Part shown: one piece after another, positions 32,642-41,361 of the stretch | Layout: every line of letters begins with the position of its first letter | Position numbering within the stretch: the first letter of the stretch is position 1 | NCBI GenBank assembly: GCA_964533965.1 | Contig: CAZHNN010000013.1 | Coordinates: 11,954-75,953 of the forward strand | Direction of reading: 5' to 3' | DNA: 64,000 bases | Source of the DNA: RGIG3178 sp964533965 | Lineage (GTDB): Bacteria > Bacillota > Clostridia > Christensenellales > QAND01 | Translations under genes and position numbers: made by a program | The notes under the pieces: generated by a model | The model's input: the letters and a program-made list of their open reading frames with translations, nothing else | Told to the model about the DNA's origin: nothing | The model's database searches: none

Positions 32642-32667
32642 AAGAAGCCGAAAGGCTTCTTTTTTTA
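32641..32667 (+). terminator. Terminator after the diguanylate cyclase gene
   Basis: AAAGAAGCC-gaaa-GGCTTCTTT followed by TTTTT. Confidence 0.85.
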
Positions 32668-32753
32668 AACTACCTGTATCACGTTAAAAGGCTTTGTTGG
32701 CTTCTTCATTGCGAAAAGACAAAGCTCATTAATAGTCGTCGATTTATAAAACT

Positions 32754-33392
32754 CTATGCGTCGATTCTGTGATGCCTTCGTCTTTTTCTGCTCTTTTGCT
32801 TGCCGGATCTGCCTTTGCTCGAAGTGGGAAGTACATTTCCGGTGCATTCGCCCCGCTGCTCCTGATGCCTGATGCTTTTGAGAAGTTCGGATATATGGGA
32901 TTCCGATTCGAGTCTTTCTCGTTGTTCAGAAATGATCCGCTTTAATAGAATAAGCGGCAGTACGGTAGAGCCGGAATCAGTGGATGGTTGGCAGTCACTG
33001 CACTTTTCATGGCCGAACTCATCGCAGCTGTCACAGGACGGAGATCCACAATCTCTGCTTTTGCAGCACGGAAATCCACAATGGCTGCTTTCATAGGATG
33101 AAGATCCACAATCGCCGCTTTCACAGGACGGAAATTCACATTGGCAGCAGTTGCAATCGGGCTCGCCACAAACAATGCCTGCAGAGACCTCAACGGCAGA
33201 GCTGATGCAGAGCGGAAACCGCACGCAAACCATTTGGCTTACCATGTAAGCGCAGGAATCCGAATCCGAACAAGGTTCCAAAACCGGGTCGCCTACACAG
33301 CAGGTTTCGATGTCGCCGACGCTGGCATTCGGGATGATCTTTATATCCGCCGCTACACGTACATTTTGCGTAAATATATCTGGCGATTTCAT
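32754..33392 (-). CDS. Cys-rich repeat protein (spore-surface-like)
   Basis: A 212-residue protein with an N-terminal domain (residues ~1-75) shared with the product at 33567: NVRVAADIKIIPNASVGDIE, VSQMVCVRFPL and AGIVCGEP. It continues into a Cys/Ser-rich tract of 10-residue repeats (SCESGDCGSS, SYESSHCGFP, CCKSRDCGSP) and ends with a basic tail GRSGKQKSRKRRRHHR. The ATG at 33392 has an AGGA eight bases upstream. The high cysteine content, absence of a signal peptide and basic tail suggest a spore coat or exosporium structural protein. No named family is recognised. Confidence 0.6.
   Translation of the reverse strand: MKSPDIFTQNVRVAADIKIIPNASVGDIETCCVGDPVLEPCSDSDSCAYMVSQMVCVRFPLCISSAVEVSAGIVCGEPDCNCCQCEFPSCESGDCGSSSYESSHCGFPCCKSRDCGSPSCDSCDEFGHEKCSDCQPSTDSGSTVLPLILLKRIISEQRERLESESHISELLKSIRHQEQRGECTGNVLPTSSKGRSGKQKSRKRRRHHRIDA
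33014..33163 (-). repeat. 30-bp tandem repeat encoding Cys/Ser decapeptides
   Basis: ATCCACAAT-type anchors occur at 33044, 33074, 33104 and 33134, exactly 30 bp apart, with weaker flanking units. Confidence 0.75.
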
Positions 33393-33566
33393 GGTGATTA
33401 TCCTGCTTTTGCATGTATTCGCTATATCATATGCCTGTGGGCAAGGCTTGTTACAAGCTAGAATAATGCTGTATGCGACATGGATAAAGTAATGGCAAAG
33501 TATGAATTACAATAAGTGCGGTGATCGTATGTAGCAGCCCTTTCGTGAGAAAGGACTGGTGGATTC

Positions 33567-34304
33567 TTAGTCTTCCGGGCAGTGGAACGGGCATCCGGGT
33601 GCGTTGCCGCTGTTGAACTGCTCAAGCGGGGTCTGGAAGCCGGGAGCACCGTCGTTTCCGTCGGGAGGAGTGGAACTTCCAATGAATGCATTCGCGTTGG
33701 CAATGGCGGTCAAAGCAGCCGGGCAGGTTGCGCCGTTCTGCACGTTGAGGATCGCGGCGAGCAACTGAGCGTACAGATTTGCGTATTGATTTTTATGCGG
33801 GGGATCGGGGGGCGCAGGCGGGGGCGGATTCAAGCTAAGAATATCATTGGCGTTGGCGGTCGTTGCGGCAATGCTCAACCCTTGCAAAACGCCGCCGATC
33901 TCGGTGCCGAGTATGACGGTACCGCCCAACTCGCCGATCAGCCTGTTTGTAAGCGACGGAGTATTTTTGAAATGCCCGAAACTGAACGTACATCCGCCTG
34001 TTTCGCAATCGCCTGTAGCGGGATCATCACAGACAATGCCGGTCGGCTCTGCGCAAGCGATGGCGGCAAAGGTTAACGGTATCTGGACGCAGATCCTCTG
34101 GCTCACACGGAACGAGCACTCCGGCATGAGGTCCCCTTCGCAGCGGCGGAAGGAGGGGTTGCCAAGGCAAGAAGTTTCGATATCTCCAACCTCAACACAA
34201 GGTTTTATCCTTACCTCGGCCTCTACGCATACGTTGTCATGGACTCTCACAGGACATCCTCCGGTGATGTGCTCAGGACATTCGAAATGTTCAGGACAAG
34301 CCAT
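33567..34304 (-). CDS. Cys-rich protein sharing an N-terminal domain with the 32754 product
   Basis: About 245 residues from the ATG at 34304 (GGAAGG eight bases upstream; a GTG at 34313 is less likely). The first ~110 residues have paired cysteines and the shared pattern VEAEVRIKPCVEVGDIETSC, VSQRICVQIPLTFAA and GIVCDDP. The middle is Gly/Leu/Ile-rich (GELGGTVILGTEIGGVLQG), and a Pro/Asn-rich stretch leads to a Cys-containing C-terminus CPFHCPED. The modular make-up suggests a spore or surface structural protein. Confidence 0.6.
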   Translation of the reverse strand: MACPEHFECPEHITGGCPVRVHDNVCVEAEVRIKPCVEVGDIETSCLGNPSFRRCEGDLMPECSFRVSQRICVQIPLTFAAIACAEPTGIVCDDPATGDCETGGCTFSFGHFKNTPSLTNRLIGELGGTVILGTEIGGVLQGLSIAATTANANDILSLNPPPPAPPDPPHKNQYANLYAQLLAAILNVQNGATCPAALTAIANANAFIGSSTPPDGNDGAPGFQTPLEQFNSGNAPGCPFHCPED

Positions 34305-34566
34305 AATTTTCACCTTCCTTTATAGGGTTTCTGTACATTCTATGAAAACCGATTGTAAGTGTTACTTATAATCAGGAGCATTTAATGACAACACTATCCC
34401 AATATATGCAAGAAGCTATATATGGTATCGGTGTGCAAAATGTCCGTAATACTGCTGCATCCCGATCGTTCTATTTCATCAGAAATACACTTTTTGACCA
34501 GGAAACACACAAATAAAACGTTTTTGAATACTTTTATATAGACACAAATGAAAGGGGATGTGGTGT

Positions 34567-34698
34567 ATGGATCGTTTTGATCGTTTTGATCGGGAAGATA
34601 TGGGCAGCCGTCGCCGCCGCCATCGTCGCCGTCGTCGTCGGGGACTGTTCTTTCCATTCTTTTTCTTCGGACGTCGCCGCCGCCGTCGCCGTCGTTAA
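34567..34698 (+). CDS. Small Arg-rich protein, 43 residues
   Basis: The ATG at 34567, preceded by AAAGGGG, encodes MDRFDRFDREDMGS, then blocks of Arg (RRRRHRRRRRRG), a hydrophobic core LFFPFFFFG and eight final Arg before TAA. The Arg codons are mainly CGC/CGT repeats. The alternating basic and Phe blocks look designed to bind nucleic acid or acidic surfaces; a spore-associated role is inferred from neighbouring genes. A repeat-expansion artefact cannot be fully excluded, but the ribosome binding site and stop are well placed. Confidence 0.5.
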   Translation: MDRFDRFDREDMGSRRRRHRRRRRRGLFFPFFFFGRRRRRRRR

Positions 34699-34950
34699 AA
34701 TAGTTAGCGAACGATAGAACAAAGCCCTGTAAAGCGGTCTGCTTGCGGGGCTTTGGTTTAAAACTTGTACCGTCAAACGGAACTATAAGAAGAGTCACCT
34801 ATAAGGTGCGCTTTGACCAGGGTTTGGTCTTGATCAAGTGGATATGGCTATTTGAAATCCTTAATCAGAGTAAATGGATTTCGGTTCTACACGGTTTTTT
34901 ATGACATATCTATTTCTAAACGGCGTTAAAAGAGAACGGGGTTTGATTCC

Positions 34951-36057
34951 ATGCGTCTGGTATTGTCTTTACGAAAAGCCACATGGATTGTGATTGCCCT
35001 AATAGCTGCCTGTGCGATCGGTGCAAGCTTGTTCTTTTTTGTTACCGGAGAAAGCGTCGCAGTGGTCACAGACGTGCAATGGGCACAGACGATTGATGAG
35101 TTGTTTACACAGAAAAACAAATGCCTTCTCACCGGCTCAGGCGAGGACTTGAAAAAGCTCTATATCCAGAATGAGAAGAACAGCAAGCTTGCGATGAATG
35201 CTGAACTGAACCGGGCGACGTACCTGAAGAACTGGGCGGAGAAGCAGGGAGTTTTATTCACCAGCATTGTCAGCCATATACAGATCAAATCCACAAAAAA
35301 GGTGGGGCGCGGGTACGCCTTCTTCCTGGTGGCGTCGACCGAATATAAATATGTCTATACGGATACCCCAGACACCGTGAATATGTTCCGGATCGGCACC
35401 TATCACACCTTGGACCTGATTCCGGGCACGGACGGCTATGTCATCAGCCGCGAATGGTATCTGGATCCTTTTCAAGATTCGCTCAAGCTGGAGAAGCTCA
35501 AGACCGAAGAGATAAAATCCTATATCAATGTGCAAAAACCCAAAAACCCGACGCTCTCCGATCGAAGAAAGAAGGCGGTGGCCTATGCGGACAGATTCAG
35601 CGGCGCTGCGGCGGATGACGAGTATGGCTTTTCGTATAACTCGAGCTATCCGAATTTTAATTTTATGGGTGGAGACTGCACCAACTATATCTCCCAGACA
35701 TTGATCGCGGGCGGGTTCAAGCGGAATGGCGCATGGAATTATACGATGTTCTCCGGCAGCCGCGCATGGTGCAACGCGCAGGGTTTCAAGGAATACCTGC
35801 TCTACAGCGGCAGGGCGTCGCTCATAGCGAAGGGCAGTTACAAGGATGTATACAAATTGGCGTATAAACTTCTGCCCGGAGACATCATCTCCTACGAGGA
35901 GGCTGGCAAAATCGTGCACAGCGCCATCGTGACCGGGCTGGATTCAAAGGGTTATCCGCTTGTTAATACGCACACCACCGATCGCTATCATGTTCCGTGG
36001 GATATGGGATGGAACGACAGCGATATTAAATTCTACCTCATGCATGTAAATTACTGA
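34951..36057 (+). CDS. Amidase-domain (Amidase_6) protein with N-terminal membrane anchor
   Basis: A 368-residue protein. One membrane helix (WIVIALIAACAIGASLFFFV) is near the N-terminus. A ~170-residue NTF2-like/beta segment follows, then a putative amidase domain: RRKKAVAYADRF, FMGGDCTNYISQTLIAGG with the catalytic Cys, IVHSAIVTG with the His, and PLVNTHTTDRYHVPWD. Amidase_6 proteins of spore formers are NlpC/P60-like cell-wall or spore-cortex hydrolases. It lies in the probable spore-surface cluster and just upstream of an EamA-type gene. Confidence 0.8.
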   Translation: MRLVLSLRKATWIVIALIAACAIGASLFFFVTGESVAVVTDVQWAQTIDELFTQKNKCLLTGSGEDLKKLYIQNEKNSKLAMNAELNRATYLKNWAEKQGVLFTSIVSHIQIKSTKKVGRGYAFFLVASTEYKYVYTDTPDTVNMFRIGTYHTLDLIPGTDGYVISREWYLDPFQDSLKLEKLKTEEIKSYINVQKPKNPTLSDRRKKAVAYADRFSGAAADDEYGFSYNSSYPNFNFMGGDCTNYISQTLIAGGFKRNGAWNYTMFSGSRAWCNAQGFKEYLLYSGRASLIAKGSYKDVYKLAYKLLPGDIISYEEAGKIVHSAIVTGLDSKGYPLVNTHTTDRYHVPWDMGWNDSDIKFYLMHVNY

Positions 36058-36143
36058 TGAAGCAGCTAGCCGAAAACAGCATCAATCAAGGGCACCGCTC
36101 ATCTGGCATGCGTGGGATTGCACGCAGATTTTGGAGAAAACGG

Positions 36144-36545
36144 ATGTTCTTTCTGTATGCGTTCATTGCCATGCTCTGCTGGGGAGTAGCGCCGCTGTTC
36201 GCGAAGGTCGGCCTCAAGGAGACAAACCCTATGATGGGTCTGGCTATCCGCACCTGCGTGACGGCGGTGCTGATTACCGGCTGGCTGTTCATACGCGGCA
36301 GCATGACGCATGCGCAGGGAATATCCTGGTCAGCGTTTCTGTTTTTGGCCATAGAAGCTGTATTTGCCACGCTTGTCGGGGATTGGGCATATTTTTCGGC
36401 AGTCAAGAGAGGGTCGCCTGCGGTATTGGAGGTCATCATGGCCTGTGCACCGGTGATAACGCTGTTGCTGGTGGGAGAACCCATTACATTCGCGCGGGTT
36501 ATCGGGTTTCTTTTGATCATCTTAGGAATTGTATTTGTCATATAG
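36144..36545 (+). CDS. Single-domain EamA-family transporter
   Basis: About 133 residues from the ATG at 36144 (TTGGAGA upstream); the frame begins at 36057. Four to five hydrophobic segments with EamA features: FIAMLCWGVAPLFAKVGLK, AIRTCVTAVLITGWLF, FAYF-like GDWAYFSAVKRGSPAV and GEPITFARVIGFLLIILGIVF. It is a half-size EamA unit, expected to dimerise to form a transporter of unknown metabolites. It ends 6 bases from the convergent deacetylase gene with no obvious terminator. Confidence 0.82.
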   Translation: MFFLYAFIAMLCWGVAPLFAKVGLKETNPMMGLAIRTCVTAVLITGWLFIRGSMTHAQGISWSAFLFLAIEAVFATLVGDWAYFSAVKRGSPAVLEVIMACAPVITLLLVGEPITFARVIGFLLIILGIVFVI

Positions 36546-36551
36546 GATACA

Positions 36552-37412
36552 TCACGGCATGTAGCCGTTTTGCAGTATGACGGACAGCTGCGCCATCGTG
36601 ATCACCCTGACATTCGGCTGCGCGCAGACATATTCCACCAGCCTTTTGTAAAGCGTAAAATCGGTTTGCACAGCATAGTTCCCCATGTCGTTCGGCGATT
36701 TTCTAAACAGGCAATGCGTACGGAATATCAGTACGTCCTTTTCCTTGACGGCCTTGTCCACCAGTCGTATTCGCTCTTCCAACCGTTTTTCCCCACGGAA
36801 ATCTGCGCTCACTGAATCCAATTCATATGGGTTAAGCTGCCCCGGTTTTTTCATTGTATCGTCGTAATAAGCTTTGCGCGTCAACGTGCGGTAGGGCTCT
36901 ATGGCTGCGATCACCTTGGCATTGTATTTGCCATATGGGAACGCATGGCTGATGGGGATTGGCAATCCGTTACGCATAAACGCCTCATTTTCCTTGCGCA
37001 TGCTCTCGGCGATATTTTCAGCCGTCATGAGATTTTCGTTGCTGTGCGCATAGGTGTGGCAGCCAAAATCCCAGCCGGAAGCATACATTTCTTTGATCAT
37101 TTCCCAACTCATAGCATCCTTTCTGTTCGTGTCGGGACGACCTCCGATGATGTAACTTGTGCCATGAATCCCAAGTTGCTTAAAGAGCGGGTATGCGAGA
37201 GCATAGTCCGAGAGGCAGCCGTCATCAAAGGTGAATACAACGTACGCCATGCTTTTTTCAAAATAGTAGTCCTTAGGCTGGATGCCTGAAACGACGCCAA
37301 ACGCACCGATGGGCAGCGTATTGCCGACATCCGGAAGATTGGCTTTGGCTGTGTTTATGATAAGCATACAGCACAGCACGAACAGAACGATACATCCGAG
37401 TCTTTTTAGCAC
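36552..37412 (-). CDS. Exported polysaccharide deacetylase (NodB domain)
   Basis: A 286-residue CE4 protein. A signal peptide (LGCIVLFVLCCMLIINTAKA) is followed by VVFTFDDGCLSDYALAYPLF with the TFDDG motif, then FGCHTYAHSNENLM (HxxxH metal site) and ISHAFPYGKYN. It differs from the deacetylase at 15210 in signal and loop sequence. Probably modifies wall or exopolysaccharide outside the cell. Convergent with the EamA-like gene. Confidence 0.88.
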   Translation of the reverse strand: MLKRLGCIVLFVLCCMLIINTAKANLPDVGNTLPIGAFGVVSGIQPKDYYFEKSMAYVVFTFDDGCLSDYALAYPLFKQLGIHGTSYIIGGRPDTNRKDAMSWEMIKEMYASGWDFGCHTYAHSNENLMTAENIAESMRKENEAFMRNGLPIPISHAFPYGKYNAKVIAAIEPYRTLTRKAYYDDTMKKPGQLNPYELDSVSADFRGEKRLEERIRLVDKAVKEKDVLIFRTHCLFRKSPNDMGNYAVQTDFTLYKRLVEYVCAQPNVRVITMAQLSVILQNGYMP

Positions 37413-37709
37413 GCCAGGCCGACCCTTCGATAGTGATCAAAGGTAAGATTCCCTGTTTTAAGCGGATTGTTGATGTCAGTATTATCAAACAGAGGAAAAA
37501 TTTTATATATTTTAAAATATTTGGAGATATTAATGAACATACACAATTCAGCACTCTGAATACCATAGAGCGCAAAATATAACATAATAAAATAAAAGAT
37601 CATATTGATTATTTGAAATGGGTGCATTTTACATGTGATATATACGCCGGACGCAATGTCACCATCTAACTTTTATTTAATACTATACCATGGAAAGGAG
37701 GCATAGAAG

Positions 37710-38093
37710 ATGGGTAAGCATAAAAAATCCAAAAAGAGCAAACGCTGTTCCATTACGGACATTCTGGAATCCATTGCATTGGAAGAAGCCGGCATTGCAC
37801 ATGTGCTGAATGCTGAAGGAGAAAAAATACAAGCTGTACAAGTCGGATTGCTAAACGGACAAATCAGCTCAGAACAGGCCATAGAAGTGCAAAAAACAGT
37901 CGACAAAACACTGCGTTCAACTATTAAAATGCAGATGCTGCTGCAGTTTAAGCTGGAAGACACGCTGGAAGCCATCAGGCAATTTTCATCCTCAAGTGCG
38001 GAGTGCTGCTCTTCAGGCTCGGAGTGGTGTTTCGAATGCAGCGATAGCTCAGGGCATTCATCCAATCATGTCAGGCATAGAAAAGTGAGATGA
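37710..38093 (+). CDS. Spore-surface-like protein with conserved ALEE domain, copy 1
   Basis: A 127-residue protein. A basic start (GKHKKSKKSKR) is followed by ITDILESIALEEAGIAHVLNAEGEKIQ, a helical segment and IKMQMLLQFKLEDTLEAIRQ. A Ser/Cys/His-rich tail follows (CCSSGSEWCFECSDSSGHSSNH). The ESIALEE...INAEGEKIQ...MLLQFKLED pattern is known from small spore-coat/exosporium-associated proteins of Bacillota. The ATG has GGAGG eight bases upstream. Tandem paralogue of the gene at 38201. Confidence 0.65.
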   Translation: MGKHKKSKKSKRCSITDILESIALEEAGIAHVLNAEGEKIQAVQVGLLNGQISSEQAIEVQKTVDKTLRSTIKMQMLLQFKLEDTLEAIRQFSSSSAECCSSGSEWCFECSDSSGHSSNHVRHRKVR

Positions 38094-38200
38094 TTCCAGA
38101 TAAAAATCACCTGTGAGTAACTACAAAAGAAAAGGCGTTCCGTAAAAAGTGTAGCATTGGAACGTATTAATGAATATATATGCTAAGGAGGTGACAGAAG

Positions 38201-38578
38201 ATGTCAGTACCGGTAATTCCGATCAAAAATGAACCACAGGCTCTCAACGATCTTTTGGAGTCCATTGCTTTGGAAGAGACCGCCCTTGCGCATGTCATCA
38301 ATGCCGAAGGCGAGAAAATTCAGACGATTCAGTGTAAATTTGCAGAGGGAACTCTGAATGCAGAAGAGACCGAGGATTTGCAGGATACCGTTCAGGAAAT
38401 TCTGCAAACAGCCATCAAGATGCAGATGCTGCTGCAGTTTAAGCTGGAAGACGTGCTGGAAGCCATCAGGCAATTATCATCCTCGGAGAGCTGCTTTCCA
38501 GGCTCGGATTCGTGTTTCGAATGCGGCGATAGCTCAGGGCATTCATGCGATCATGATTCCAAGCATGGAAAAGAGTGA
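38201..38578 (+). CDS. Spore-surface-like protein with conserved ALEE domain, copy 2
   Basis: A 125-residue paralogue of the 37710 product. It opens SVPVIPIKNEPQALNDLLE in place of the basic start and keeps SIALEETALAHVINAEGEKI, TAIKMQMLLQFKLEDVLEAI and a CFPGSDSCFECGDSSGHSCDH tail. The ribosome binding site is a full AAGGAGGTGA. The untranslated DNA after both stops is also similar (TGATTCCAGATAA...ACTACAAAAGAAAA), so gene and 3' flank were duplicated together. Confidence 0.65.
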   Translation: MSVPVIPIKNEPQALNDLLESIALEETALAHVINAEGEKIQTIQCKFAEGTLNAEETEDLQDTVQEILQTAIKMQMLLQFKLEDVLEAIRQLSSSESCFPGSDSCFECGDSSGHSCDHDSKHGKE

Positions 38579-38884
38579 GATGATTCCAGATAATAATAGC
38601 CTATGAGCAACTACAAAAGAAAAGCCTTCCGTGAAACACGGAAGGATACATGGGATGAACTTTTTTTAAATGCAAACAGCACATGTTTCTATGACAGTGT
38701 TTATATTTAAATACTGTTTACCAATACAATGAACATGGGATTTTTTCTGCTTTACAAATTTTGAAAGCGGATATACTTGTTTTGCGGATTCAATGATTTT
38801 TCGTGCTCGTTGCATCTGCCAACAGATTTTACAATCTGCGGATGAAATGCTACAATGGCAGAAACAGCAAAAGGAAGTACGCGA
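38579..38884. other. Gap after the ALEE pair
   Basis: Contains a CCTTCCGTG-aaa-CACGGAAGG hairpin at 38625-38645, with an ACTTTTTTT run 17 bases later, as a weak terminator candidate. Nothing else is supported. Confidence 0.4.
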
Positions 38885-39466
38885 ATGCAACCGCAATCGT
38901 TGAGAAGTTTTTTCAAGCGCCGCATCGCCATTGCGTTGATCGTGTTTTCCGTATGTGCGCTGGTGTTCGTGTACGCCATGCAGATCACTTCCGTACTTGT
39001 CTGTTCGGATGAGGCGATGCGCGCCCGCGTCCAATATGCCATAGGCACCGATCCGGCTTCGCAATCGAATAACTACATGTCGCGTTTTTTTGCACCCGAG
39101 TACCTCAACACGGGGGAACTGCAGAAGCTTCAAGCCGCATATCAAGGCATCAACGTTACCAGCTACATGCAATTGGCTTCCACCCAATGGATCTGGACCT
39201 GGCCTTGGGGCGGAACGGCCTATGTTAAAGTTCATGATAAAATCGGCAGCATCGCAGGCGACGTGTTGGATGAGGACAATACAAAAGGGATCCCGGCTTG
39301 GCCAAACGGCCTGTATGCGCTGACGTTGGAAAAGCGCAACGGCGCATGGGTCGTCGTGAGCATGAAACTGATCTCGCTCGATCCGGCGGAGCCCACGGCA
39401 ACGCCTTCGGTAACACCCACAATACAGCCTTCGCCGACAGCCACACCCAAGGCCACAAAAAAATAG
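38885..39466 (+). CDS. Single-pass membrane protein with Thr/Pro-rich tail
   Basis: About 193 residues from the ATG at 38885 (AAGGAA upstream; the frame begins at 38855). A basic N-terminus (SFFKRRIAIA) leads into one membrane helix (LIVFSVCALVFVYAMQI). A soluble domain of ~120 residues follows (YLNTGELQKLQAAYQGINV, STQWIWTWPWGGTAYVKVHD, WPNGLYALTLEKRNGAW). The C-terminus is TATPSVTP-type linker. No family recognised. The stop is 8 bases before the dus start, so it is probably in an operon with dus and the QueG-like gene. Confidence 0.65.
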   Translation: MQPQSLRSFFKRRIAIALIVFSVCALVFVYAMQITSVLVCSDEAMRARVQYAIGTDPASQSNNYMSRFFAPEYLNTGELQKLQAAYQGINVTSYMQLASTQWIWTWPWGGTAYVKVHDKIGSIAGDVLDEDNTKGIPAWPNGLYALTLEKRNGAWVVVSMKLISLDPAEPTATPSVTPTIQPSPTATPKATKK

Positions 39467-39474
39467 AGGATTGC

Positions 39475-40437
39475 ATGCAAGACGATATCCTGTGCCGCCC
39501 TCTTCGACTGGGCGGTTTGCTTATACCATCACGGCTCTTTTTGGCGCCGATGGCGGGCATTACCGACGACGTGATGCGTATGCTATGCCATCGCTTCGGC
39601 GCAGCATTGACTTACACCGAAATGGTCAGCGCCAAAGGTCTTTTGATGAGCGAAAAGAGCAGGGAACTTCTGCTCTCTAGGCCAGACGGTGGACCTGTCG
39701 CGGCACAGCTGTTCGGCCATGAAGCGGATGTGATGTCGCAGGCTGCAATGTATATCCAGCGGCATTGCACGCATATTTCGATGATAGACATCAACATGGG
39801 CTGCCCGGCGCATAAGATTGTCCGTTCCGGCGAGGGCTCGGCGCTGCTAACCGATTTGAAACAGGCGGCAAACATCATGGAACGGGTTGTCCGGTCCGTC
39901 AGCCTGCCGGTGAGCGTCAAGATACGCCTCGGATTTTCCAAAGGAGCCGATGTAAGTACGGAATTTGCGCGAATTGCTATGGATTGCGGCGTTTGTGCCG
40001 TCACGGTGCATGGCCGCACCAAGGACCAGGGATATGCAGGCGTTGCCGACTGGGATGCTGTCAAACGGTTCAAACAGTCCGTGGGGGACAGGTTGGTTGT
40101 GATCGGCAACGGAGATGTGAAAAACACCGTTCAGGCAAGATCCCGGATGGAGCAAAGCGGATGCGATGCCGTGATGATCGGGCGTGCAGCGATCGGCAAT
40201 CCCTGGGTGTTTTCCGGGAAGACTCCCGATGCGTCCGAGCGGTTGAATGTTATCTTTGAGCATCTGGCGCTGGAATCCGAAAAATACGGCGAAGCATACG
40301 CGATCACTTCCCTGCGCAAAATACTCGCCGCCTACATCCACGGCATCCCCGGAGCCGCAAAAGCGCGCGCCGCCATCTTTAAGGCTACGGATATGACAAC
40401 GGTAAAAAAGGAATTGGAAGAACTATTCATGGCATGA
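39475..40437 (+). CDS. dus: tRNA-dihydrouridine synthase (DusB-type)
   Basis: About 320 residues from the ATG at 39475 (AGGA upstream); the frame starts at 39298 but that part overlaps the previous gene. FMN-binding TIM barrel: FLAPMAGITDDVMRMLCHRFG, INMGCPAHKIVRSGEGSAL with the catalytic Cys region, VSVKIRLGF, VTVHGRTKDQGYAG and VMIGRAAIGNPW. Reduces uridine to dihydrouridine in tRNA with NADPH. DusB-type length and C-terminal helical domain. Downstream lies a QueG-like Fe-S gene, another tRNA-modification-like protein. Confidence 0.9.
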   Translation: MQDDILCRPLRLGGLLIPSRLFLAPMAGITDDVMRMLCHRFGAALTYTEMVSAKGLLMSEKSRELLLSRPDGGPVAAQLFGHEADVMSQAAMYIQRHCTHISMIDINMGCPAHKIVRSGEGSALLTDLKQAANIMERVVRSVSLPVSVKIRLGFSKGADVSTEFARIAMDCGVCAVTVHGRTKDQGYAGVADWDAVKRFKQSVGDRLVVIGNGDVKNTVQARSRMEQSGCDAVMIGRAAIGNPWVFSGKTPDASERLNVIFEHLALESEKYGEAYAITSLRKILAAYIHGIPGAAKARAAIFKATDMTTVKKELEELFMA

Positions 40438-40458
40438 ATGAGGGGGTTGGACAATAGC

Positions 40459-41254
40459 ATGAAACAAGGATTGTATGAGGCGTTGACAGGATTCATCAAG
40501 CAGAACGACGGCTTTCGTATCAAAGAGGATGAAGCGATCGATCCTTCTTTGATCGGCCTTGTCCCGTTCGACGCGCCGCTTTTCGGCGTGTGCGNNNNNN
40601 NNNNCGGATGATCAATGGTTCCGCGAATTCCAACGGGAGGGGGCCGTTGGGCCGCACCATCGCTTGCCTTCCGATTGGCTGCCCGACGCCAAGCGCGTGA
40701 TCTCGGTGTTCATGCCAAAATCCGAAGAGGTTCGCCGGTCCAACCGCGGCGGGGACTGGCCAAGCAAAGAGTGGCTGCACGCACGGTACGAAGGGCAGCG
40801 ATCCATAGGCAAGATGGCAGCGTTTGTATGCGACTATTTACGCGGATTGGGCTACGATGCGGTAGCGCCATCACTGGATAAGGAATTCAAAACGGGGCAT
40901 TTTACCAGCAACTGGTCCGAACGGCATGTGGCCTATGCGTGCAATTTGGGAACGTTTTCGCTCTCCAAGGGACTGATCACGCAAAAGGGCGTCGCTGGGC
41001 GCTTTTTCAGCGTCGTAACCACTGCGCCGATTGAGGCTGACCCGCGTCAAACCCGCGATCTGGAAGCGGCGTGTTCCCACTGCGGCGTTTGCGTCGCCGT
41101 ATGCCCGGCCAACGCGATATCACTTGAAACAGGCAAGGATCACGACAAATGCTCGGCATTTCTTGATATCGTAATGGATAAACATAGGCCGCGGTATGGG
41201 TGCGGCAAATGCCAGACGGGCACGCCGTGCGAAGATGCGATGCCCTGTCAGTAA
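40459..41254 (+). CDS. Epoxyqueuosine-reductase-like 4Fe-4S protein, interrupted by an N run
   Basis: From the ATG at 40459 the frame reads MKQGLYEALTGFIKQNDG onward to FDAPLFGVC at the N run (40595-40604), and resumes one frame off as DDQWFREFQREG. Deleting all ten Ns gives V-C-A-D-D-Q-W in frame, so the gap is probably a zero-length scaffolding artefact and the gene is intact (~262 residues). The C-terminal half has ACSHCGVCVAVCPANAIS and a later CGKCQTGTPCEDAMPC, ligands for two [4Fe-4S] clusters. The ordering resembles QueG and related cobalamin-type reductases, but substrate is not certain. Confidence 0.75.
40595..40604. other. Assembly gap of ten Ns
   Basis: Ten Ns interrupt the QueG-like gene. 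Joining TGCG directly to CGGATGAT gives TGC GCG GAT GAT in frame. Confidence 0.95.
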
Positions 41255-41260
41255 GGGAAA

Positions 41261-41289
41261 TTGACAAAGCAAGAGAAAACACTTATAAT
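41261..41289 (+). promoter_or_regulatory. Consensus sigma-A promoter for greA-lysS
   Basis: TTGACA (41261-41266), exactly 17 bases, TATAAT (41284-41289). It is a perfect consensus promoter and sits within seven bases of the previous gene's stop. Confidence 0.9.
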
Positions 41290-41361
41290 GTGCGGAAGAA
41301 TTTCGGATTATGGAAGATATGGCATCTTCCATTCTATTTTCATCCCGAAGGAGCGTTTTGC

